Below are positions 55,801-64,000 of a stretch of DNA of 64,000 nucleotides, piece after piece. The stretch is from the NCBI GenBank assembly GCA_963800135.1, contig CAWCZR010000006.1, positions 310,001-374,000 on the forward strand, written 5' to 3'. The notes under the pieces were generated by a model. The model had not been told where the DNA came from, searched no databases, and was given only the letters and a program-made list of their open reading frames with translations. This DNA is from DASPSM01 sp963800135. Lineage in GTDB: Bacteria; Planctomycetota; Planctomycetia; Planctomycetales; Planctomycetaceae. The position numbers were made by a program, and so were the translations under genes. The first letter of the stretch is position 1; every line of letters begins with the position of its first letter.

Positions 55801-56765
55801 ACCTCAATGCCGCGCTCAACGGTCTGATCTATCGTCCCACGTCCGGTTACTCGGGTGCCGCCTCAATCTCGATTGGGATTTCCGATCCGGGAGACAATGA
55901 GTCGGCGTCGACCAGTGTGGCCCTGACGATTACCGCGTTCTTGCCCCCGACGATCACGGCTCCCAGCGGCGCCGTGGTCAGTGAGAACGGAGAGCTGGTC
56001 TTCGAGCCGGCCACCGACAATGCCGTCTCGGTGGCCGACAGTGGTCCCGGGAACGGTTCCGACTTGCTGACGCTCACCGTTTCCCACGGCACGGTGACGC
56101 TGGCAAGCACCACTGGGTTGACCGTCACCTCGGGAGCGAACGGCTCGACCACGATCGCTGTCACCGGTTCGCTGGTCAATCTCAACGCGGCCTTGAACGG
56201 CATGGTTTATCAGCCGTCGACCGGCTACACAGGTCCCGACACGCTGACGGTGGCGATCCAGGATTCGTCCGATGGGCAGTCAGCCTCCGCCAACGTCACG
56301 TTAAGTGTCACCGGCAGCACGGCGCCGGCCATCAAGGCGCCCACGGCCATCTTGACGAGGTCCGACGCGGTGAGCTTCACCGGGACCGACGCGGTCAGCA
56401 TCACGGACCCGAGCGCCGGGACTGGCGTGCAACAACTCCTGATCAAGGACTCGGGGGGCACACTGAACCTGAGCAAGACCACCGGGCTGACCTTTGTGTC
56501 AGGTGCCAACAACTCGATGCAGATGGTCGTCCAGGGAACGCTGGCCAACCTCAACGCCGCCCTTGCCACGCTGACGTATACGCTCACGGGAAAGAGTCAG
56601 ACGATCGCGATGGTCTACACCAACCTGGTGACGGGAGGGCAGGGAACGGCCTCCACCACGGTGACCCTCTTCGGGAATACGATCCTGGGAAATTCGTCGT
56701 CGCCAACGCTCAACACAACAACTGGCCCCGTAACGAGTTCCATCCCACCAGACTCCGAAGTCTAA
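49853..56765 (+). CDS. Giant S53 (sedolisin) peptidase with Kelch-like propeller and about 11 cadherin-like repeats (one frameshift)
   Basis: Repaired length about 2303 residues. A basic N-terminus leads to LEGRQMLS (45-52), the planctomycete giant-protein signature. The S53 domain (about 87-437) keeps the catalytic Glu174-x3-Asp178 (WDIEESLD), Asp257 (ASTGDDG), Ser357 (GGTSLACP) and the calcium-site region NDVTTGSNGTYSAGPGYDLV followed by TGLGTP. It starts at YTPQQVEAAYG with no room for the usual 190-residue propeptide. One cadherin-like repeat follows, then a Kelch/galactose-oxidase-like propeller (about 560-1050, blades with EIYNPVTNKWT, AEIYNPT-type motifs), then ten repeats of 100-125 residues. 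One extra base near 53415 breaks the frame (first part ends 53575, second opens at 53409). Ends in PPDSEV. Probably exported. Confidence 0.85.
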
Positions 56766-57038
56766 ACGCACGAGCACCCGGCCCGAAGTCGCCCAGCTTG
56801 GGTGTCTAACGTGGTCGCGAGACCATCCGTGGGGACCGATGCCGGGGACTTTGACGGGGACTAATTGTGCGCGCAGATTTTGGATAAGTGACGCGCGTTA
56901 AGTCTTGATCTCTGCCTCGCCGTCGGCGAAACTAGCGACGCCTTTCATTTCTTCAGACGGGCGCTGGGCCGGCACCGTCGGGCCGTGTTTCCTGTTGCTT
57001 TTCCGCCCGAATCGCGCACCTGTTGCAGGAGTCTGGGG

Positions 57039-60000
57039 ATGTTGTTTTCTAGGCGGCTCACGATTTCGCGCAAAATCGGGTCCAAGCCTGTCCGGTCCAA
57101 GCGGCACCTGAGTCGACGCAGCCGACGAGACACGGCATTCATTCCTGGTCCGATTTGCTGCGGACCGACCGTCGAGGAACTCGAAGGGCGGCAAATGCTC
57201 TCGGCGGCCGTTTCCGCCACCGCGGCCGGCATCGCCGTGCCGACGCTGATCAACCTGGGCCGCGTCGCGGCCCCTGGAAGTGTGAAGCCCACGAATTCGC
57301 CGGACAACGCCTCGGCGCCTTACACGCCGTCGCAGGTGCAGACGGCCTACGGCGTGAACCTGATTTCCTTCAACGGAATTGTCGGCAACGGCGCCGGACA
57401 GACGATCGCCATCGTCGACGCCTACAACGATCCGAACATCGTCTCCGACACGGCCACCTTCAACACGCGATTCGGCTTGCCGCAATTCAACTCCGGCGGT
57501 CCGACGTTTCAGGTGCTGAACGAAAACGGCGGCACGACGCTGCCGATGAACACCAACACGACAGTCGGCGACTGGGACCTCGAGGAATCACTCGACGTGC
57601 AGTGGGTGCACTCGATGGCGCCGGAGGCCAACGTCATCCTGTTCGAGTCGACCACGGCCAACGACCCGGACATGGACCAGGCCGAAGTCACCGCCGCCGA
57701 TTGGCCCGGCGTCTCTGTGATCTCAAACAGCTGGGGCGAAGGCGAATTCTCCGGCGAGAATACGGAGGACCAATACTTCCAGACGCCCACCGGCCACCAA
57801 GGGGTCACCTTCCTGGCCTCGGCCGGCGACTCAGGCAGCCCGGCCGGCTATCCGGCTTACTCGCCCTACGTCGTTTCCGTGGGCGGCACCAACCTGCAGA
57901 TTCAGAGCAGCGGCGCCTACATCTCGGAATCGGTTTGGAACAACAACAACGGTTGGGCCACTGGCGGCGGCATCAGCACGCAGGAAGCGCTGCCCTATTA
58001 CCAGGATAACCTCAACGGCATCAACGGCGCGAGCACCACAAATCGCAACGTGCCTGACGTCTCGGCTGACGCCGATCCCGACAGCGGTGTCTACGTCTAT
58101 GACACTTGGAACGAAGGGCAAGGTGGCGGCTACTTCCAGGTGGGCGGCACGAGCCTCGCTTCCCCGTTGTGGGCCGGCATGATCGGCATCGTCAACCAGG
58201 GACGGGCGCTCGCGGGCGAATCGACGCTCAACGGCTACACGCAGACCCTGCCGATGCTCTACAGCCTGCCGAGCTCCGACTTCCACGACGTCACCACCGG
58301 CAGCAACGGCACCTACTCGGCCGCGCCGGGTTACGATCTGGTCACTGGCCTGGGCACTCCCGTCGCCAATCTGCTCGTCCCCGCCTTGGCTGGATATGGA
58401 ACGACTGCGCCGAGCGTCAGCGCTCCGGCGACCGCGAACGTACCCTGGAACAATTCGGCTCTGTTTGGCGCGCTCAGCAGCCCCGAAGCGATCAGCGTCA
58501 CGGATCCATTCTCCGCCGGCAACCCCGATTCCTACACCTTCTCGGTGTCTCACGGGACGATCACGCTCGACTCCTTGAGCGGCCTGACTGTCACCGCGGG
58601 AGCCAACGGCTCGGCGTCGGTCACCGTGAGTGGCACCGTCGCCAGCCTGGATTCCGAGCTCAGCAACTCCGGTCTGACCTACACACCAACGACCAACTAC
58701 CTCGGATCTGATTCGCTGGTCGTGTCCGCCACGGATCCGGGGGAAAGTCTGACCGGAACAGCGACCGTGGCGATCGACGTGGTTGCGTCGTCTCCGTCTT
58801 TCATAACCGGCCCAGCCGTGAGTCTCTCCGAAAACAGCTCTCAGGCTTTCAACGGCGCGAACGAGATCAACGTCGACGACTACGGAACCGCCGAGCAACT
58901 GAGCCTGTCGGTCAGCCACGGTACGCTCAGTCTCAGCACGACGACGGGCCTCGGGGTGACGGGCAACGGCACGGCAAGCGTCACTCTCACCGGCTCGCTC
59001 AGCAATCTCAATTCCGACCTGGGCAGCCTGACCTACACGCCGACGACCAACTACACGGGTTCCGACACGCTCAACCTGTCGGACAAGGACACCATCTCGA
59101 ACCTCACGGGGACCGCCAGCGTTGCGATCACGGTTAAACCGCTCGCGCCCTCGTTCAGTTTGCTGTCGACGCACGCGACGATTCCCGAGAACACCGACCT
59201 CCCGCCCGCTGTTGACGTACCCTCCTACTCCCTCAACGATGTCGGTGGGACCGCTGAGAATCTGACGGTGAGCGTGAGTCACGGCACGCTCGACTTCACA
59301 AGCACGACGGGTCTGACGGTCACCGGCAACAATACCGCGTCGGTGAATCTTGTCGGATCTCTTACCAATATCAACAACGCACTGTTCAACCTCTACTATT
59401 ATCCGACGACCAATTACATCGGCACCGACACGCTGAATTTTGCTGATACGGACACGACCGACAGCCTCAATGCGTCAGCCAGCATGTCGATCACGATCAC
59501 TGGCTTCTCGGTGACCGCGCCGGCCAGCGCGAGCGTCAGCGAAAACACGCCGCTGACGTTCTCGTCCGCCAATGGCAACCAAATCTCGGTCGTCGATAAC
59601 TACCCCGGCAACACCTCCGATTCCTTGCAGATCTCGGTGGCCAACGGCACCCTGACGCTAGGCTCGACCACGGGCTTGACCTTTACGGCTGGCGCCAACG
59701 GTTCGAGTTCATTCATGGTGAACGGGACGATCGGCAACTTGAATGCGGCCCTCAACGGCGTTACCTATCAGCCGAACGCGAACTACACCGGCTCGGATTC
59801 GCTGGCGGTGTTGTTGACCGACAACCTGACAACCCTGAGCACGTCGACCAACGTCGCGCTGACCGTCAATGTCGCGGGCGCGCCGACATTCACGGCGCCG
59901 TCGACCGCCGCCGTGGCCGAGAATGGCTCCCTCGTCTTCTCGACGGGCAACGGCAACTTGATCTCGCTTGCCGACAACGGGCTAGGCTTCGGCGCAGATT

Positions 60001-61878
60001 CGGTGACTCTGTCGGTCAGCCACGGCACGCTGACCTTGGGCACCACCAATGGGCTGGTTTTCAGCTCCGGCTCCGACGACTCCGCCGCCTTCACAGTCAA
60101 GGGGACCGTCGCCAACTTGAACGCCGCCCTGGTAGGAACGACCTACCAGCCGACGACCAATTACGTCGGCTCGGACACGCTGGCCCTGTCCGTCAGCGAC
60201 CCGACAGACAACAAAACGGGCTCGGCCAGCGTTGCCATCACGGTCAGTCCATTGGCGCCGTCCATTACCGCGCCAGCCACTGCGTCGGTCAACGAAAACA
60301 GCTCGCTGGCCTTCTCGACCGGCAACGGCAACGCAATCTCGCTCGCCGACGCCAATCCCGGCAGCGACTCGCTCACGCTGGCGGTCGCTCACGGCACACT
60401 GACGCTTTCCACCACGTCCGGTCTGACGTTCACGTCCGGCAGCAACGGCTCGGCCACCTTCACGGTGAGTGGCACGGTCGGCAACCTCAACGCGGCCCTC
60501 AACGGCCTCACCTATACGCCGACGACCAGCTATACGGGCAGCGATACGCTGGCGATTTCGCTCCAGGATCCGGGCGACGGCCAGTCGGCCTCGAAGAATG
60601 TCTCGCTCAGCATCAACTCCTTGCCGGCGCCGACGATTACCGCGCCGGCCACGGCCTCGGTGCTCGTCAACAATTCGCTGATCTTCTCTTCGAGCGCGAT
60701 CAGCGTGGCCGACTCGGCAGCCGGCAGCAGCAGCGATACGCTGACCCTGTCGGTTGCTCACGGGACGATCACACTGTCGACGACCAGCGGCCTGACCTTT
60801 ACGGCCGGTAGCAACGGCTCGGCGTCCTTCACCGTGACCGGCACCGTCACCAGTTTGAATGCGGCCCTCAACAACCTCACCTATACGCCGACGAGCAGCT
60901 ACACCGGCTCCGATTCGCTGGCGATTTCTCTCTTGGACCCCGGCGACAACGAGTCGGCCTCGAAGAGCGTCGCCATCACGGTCAATGCCAACACCCCGCC
61001 GACGGTCACCGCTCCGGGATCGGCTACGGTCCCTGAGAACGGCTCGCTGGTCTTCTCGTCGGGCAACAGCAATCCGATTTCAGTCGCGGATGCGGGGCCG
61101 GGCAGCGGTTCGGATTCGCTGCAGTTGACGGTGTCGCATGGCACGGTGACGTTGTCGACGACCTCGGGCCTGACGATCACGGCCGGCGCTAACGGGTCGT
61201 CCACGGTCACGGTCACGGGGTCAATCACCAACCTCAACGCGGCGCTTGCGGGACTGACGTACAAGCCGGCCAGCAGCTTCACGGGCGCCGACTCGCTCGC
61301 CGTGACGATCAATGATTCGGCGGATCACCTGTCGGGCTCGGCCAGCGTGTCGATCAACGTTTCGGGTAGTGCCCCGCCTTCGATCAGGCGCCCCGACCAG
61401 CGTCAGGTCGGCAGTCGGCGGCACGACCATTTTCTCCGCCGCCAAGGGAGATGCGATCAGCATTGCCGACGGGAGCGCCGGCAGCAGCACCGAAGAACTG
61501 ACAATCAAGGCGACTTCGGGCATCTTCCAACTCGCCAGCACGACTGGGATTACGTTTATCTCCGGGGCCAATGGTTCTGCGTCGATGACCATCGAGGGAA
61601 CGCTGGCCAACCTGAACCTGGCCCTCAACGGGATGAACTATACGCTGCAGGCGAAGGCGGCCACGATCACCCTGGCCTACACCGACCTCGCAACCAACCA
61701 GTCGGTGACGGCCAACATCACGGTCTCGTCGAGCACGATCCTACAGGCAGGCGCACCGGCGGGACCGGCTTCGTCCAGCGTCCCTTCGGCTAACTCGCTC
61801 TCGAGCGGCACCCTGCCTCCGGACTCCGAAACGCAGCTGGCGGGGTTTGCGGCCGCGATGCAAGTACTGGCCGGTTGA
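57039..61878 (+). CDS. Giant S53 (sedolisin) peptidase with about nine cadherin-like repeats (one frameshift)
   Basis: Repaired length 1612 residues. ATG 57039 has AGGAG seven bases upstream. Basic N-terminus, FIPGPICCG, then LEGRQMLS at 48-55. The S53 domain keeps all four residues: Glu-x3-Asp (LEESLD), Asp (ASAGDSG) and Ser (GGTSLASP), plus the C-terminal calcium-site region, and again lacks the propeptide. The C-terminal part is nine cadherin-like units of about 100-125 residues (motifs TAPATASVxEN, SLxFS, TLTLSTTSGLTFTSG, LNAALNGLTYxP, GSDTLAISLxDPGD). One extra base near 61388 breaks the frame: the first frame ends at 61601-61800, while the second carries the terminal unit to 61878. No Kelch domain here. 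A paralogue of the genes on both sides. Confidence 0.87.
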
Positions 61879-62077
61879 GGTTGATCGGAAGCGCTTTTTG
61901 ACGTAATTGGGCTAAGTTGATCTCCAGTTCGCCGACGGGCAGACTGTTGGTGTGACTGGGCAGAAAATCGTCCGACGATCTTCTTTAGGACGGGTGTCTG
62001 GGCCGGCACCTTCTGACTCAGTTCGTGTTCGTCGAACACCCGACGGTCAAATTCACGCGCCACAGGAGGCCGGTAGG

Positions 62078-64000
62078 ATGCTGTTGTCGCTTCGGTTTCC
62101 GTTTTTGTCCAACTTCGTCCGCCCGTCGTCCTCCCGCTCTCGTCGACCGCTGAAACGTCGACGCGACGCGGCACGCATCGGCGAGCCGGTCTGCTGCGGT
62201 CCGGCCGCCGAGACGCTCGAAGGCCGCCAGATGCTCTCTGCCGCGGCCGCCCTCACCGCCGTCGCCACGCCGACCTTTATTCTCGAGGCCCATGGCGCGG
62301 CGACCAACAAGCCGGCTGTCACGGCCGGCACCGCCCCCATCGATCCGGCCCAGATGCAGGCGGCCTACGGGATCAACCAAATCTCCTTTAACGGCACAGC
62401 GGGGACCGGGGCCGGCCAGACGATCGCTATCGTCGACGCGTACAACGATCCGGACATCATTTCCGACGCGAATAGCTTCAGCAGCCAATTCGGTCTGCCG
62501 CAGTTCAACGGCAGCAGCGAGCCCACGCTCAAGGTCCTGAATCAAACGGGCGGCACGTCGCTGCCGGCTAACGCGGCCAAGGGGGGCTGGGACGTTGAAG
62601 AAGCGCTCGACGTCGAGTGGGCTCACTCGATCGCGCCCGATGCGAACATCGTCCTCTTCGAGGCTTCTTCCAACTCCGACGCGAACCTGTTCCAGGCCGT
62701 CGACACGGCCGCCGACTACGCGGGCGTCTCTGTCGTCTCGATGAGCTGGTCGGGAGGCGAATCGTCTAACGAGACGAGCTACGATTCCAACTTCGTGACT
62801 CCCAGCGGCCACCAGGGCGTGACCTTCCTGGCGGCCACGGGCGACGACGGCAGCCCCTCCGGTTACCCCGCCTACTCGCCCGACGTGGTCGCCGTCGGCG
62901 GCACCACGCTCGACATCAACAGCAGCGGACAATACATCGCCGAGGGCGCCTGGTCCGACACCGGCGGCGGCATCAGCGCCTACGAAACACTGCCGAGCTA
63001 CCAGGACAACCTCGACGGCGCGTAACGGCGCCAGCACCACGCACCGCAACGTTCCCGACGTCTCGATGGATGCCGATCCCAACAGCGGCGTCTATGTGCT
63101 CGATAGTTACGACGGCGGCTGGTACCAGGTCGGCGGCACGAGCCTCGCCACGCCGATGTGGGGCGGGCTGATCGCCATCGCCAACCAGGGACGTTCCCTC
63201 TTGGGCGAGTCGTCCCTCAACGGCGCCACGCAAACACTGCCGACGCTCTACCAGCTGCCCAGCTCCGATTTCCACGACATCACCACCGGCAGCAACGGCA
63301 CCTATTCGGCCGGGACAGGCTATGACTTGGTCACCGGACTGGGCACGCCAATCGCTAATTTGCTGGTCCCGGCACTGGCGGGATACGGCACGACGCAACC
63401 GCCCAGCGTCAGCGCCCCCGCGTCGGCGAGCCTCGCCGAAAATGGCTCGTTGACCTTCTCGTCGGCCAATAGCAACGCCATCAGCGTCACCGACGCGAGC
63501 GCCGGCACCAACGCCGATTCGCTCACGCTGTCCGTCTCGCATGGCACGTTGACGTTGTCGACCACGTCGGGACTGACCTTCACGTCGGGCGGCAACGATT
63601 CGTCTTCGTTCACCGTGACCGGCACCGTCTCGAACCTCGACGCGGCGCTCGCCGGACTCGTCTATCAACCGACCGCGGGATACGCCGGCTCCGATTCGCT
63701 GGCGATTTCGGTCACCGATCCGGGCGACAGCTTGTCGGCCTCGGCCAGCGTGGCGCTGAGCGTAAACGCCCCCACGCCGCCGACGATCACCGCCCCCAGC
63801 ACGGCCACCGTCGCCGAGAACGCCTCGCTCGTCTTCTCGACCGGCAAGGGCAACGCCATCACCCTCACCGACGCGAGCGCCGGCAGCGGCAGTGATTCAC
63901 TCACGCTCTCGGTCTCGAACGGAATTCTCACGCTCTCCTCGACGACCGGCCTGACATTTACAACCGGCGGCAACGGCACAGCGGCGTTCACGGTGACCGG
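62078..64000 (+). CDS. Third tandem S53 (sedolisin) giant peptidase (frameshifted, cut by window end)
   Basis: ATG 62078 has AGGAGG eight bases upstream. Basic N-terminus, CCGPAAETLEGRQMLS (signature 47-54). The S53 domain keeps Glu-x3-Asp (VEEALD), Asp (AATGDDG) and, after a frame change, Ser (GGTSLATP). The first frame stops at 63025 in QDNLDGA; one extra base near 63022 restores NGASTTHRNVPDVS in frame 3, which stays open to base 64000. Two cadherin-like repeats are visible (SVSAPASASLAEN; TITAPSTATVAEN), the second incomplete. The gene continues beyond the window. Same arrangement as its two upstream paralogues. Confidence 0.85.

Noticed and set aside
49853..64000. CRISPR or DNA-level tandem array suggested by the repetitive sequence
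   Set aside because: The repeats are protein-coding cadherin-like units of 300-375 bases with varied DNA sequence, not short identical repeats with spacers.

Overview
The window looks like a chromosome segment from a planctomycete (Planctomycetota; a Pirellulales-like lineage is my guess). The signs are high GC, many secreted proteins of unknown function, a SUF-only Fe-S region, giant proteins with the N-terminal LEGRQMLS signature typical of this phylum, RimK/GCS2 amidoligases and several dispersed hairpin (REP-like) repeats. No rRNA, tRNA, CRISPR array or prophage was recognised.

Layout. 1-3665: 5'-truncated SF1 helicase with a nuclease-like domain and a WGR domain. 4233-9386: one-gene fatty acyl-AMP ligase/ACP/ketosynthase/acyltransferase megaenzyme. 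9413-13356 (minus): small membrane and Gly/Tyr-rich secreted proteins, a Cys/Met-metabolism PLP enzyme and an orphan HlyD-type adaptor. 13894-17116: secreted esterase, SlyX, citrate synthase. 17174-18611: broken duplicated membrane protein with a zinc ribbon. 18649-21637: REPIN-like element, secreted aspartyl protease with a translationally coupled winged-helix regulator, second REPIN-like element, VOC protein. 22008-24074: two uncharacterised membrane proteins. 24100-24816: REP-flanked RAYT transposase. 25478-31069 (minus): Fe-S region sufR, nuoB, sufC, sufB, sufD and Rieske ferredoxin, with a divergent DUF971 gene at 31263. 31668-34101: secreted beta-rich protein and cytochrome P460. 34343-39700 (minus): overlapping operon of C39-like peptidase, RLAN/RimK ATP-grasp, GCS2 ligase and N-formylglutamate amidohydrolase, followed by truD. 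40397-42654: ArsR regulator, carA, ndk. 42766-45619: CoA-transferase, thiolase, SDR dehydrogenase. 45961-49425: pseudo-receiver, FHA-GAF histidine kinase, Zn alcohol dehydrogenase. 49853-64000: three tandem giant S53-peptidase proteins with cadherin-like repeats, the last cut by the window edge.

How the genes work together. The SUF block is a self-contained Fe-S assembly module with its own SufR-like sensor; the shared promoter region towards the DUF971 gene contains two perfect inverted repeats. The C39/RLAN/GCS2/FGase operon looks like a complete make-and-trim system for a peptide or glutamyl amide of unknown structure. The CoA-transferase/thiolase/SDR block fits acyl-CoA beta-oxidation. 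The three giant proteins look like a duplicated family of exported or surface peptidases.

Caution. At least eight single-base frame disruptions and one in-frame amber codon interrupt otherwise well-conserved genes (helicase, membrane protein, sufC, sufB twice plus the stop, all three giants). Such a density, including in normally essential sufB and sufC, suggests residual sequencing errors for many of them. Coordinates for these genes are given across the lesion.
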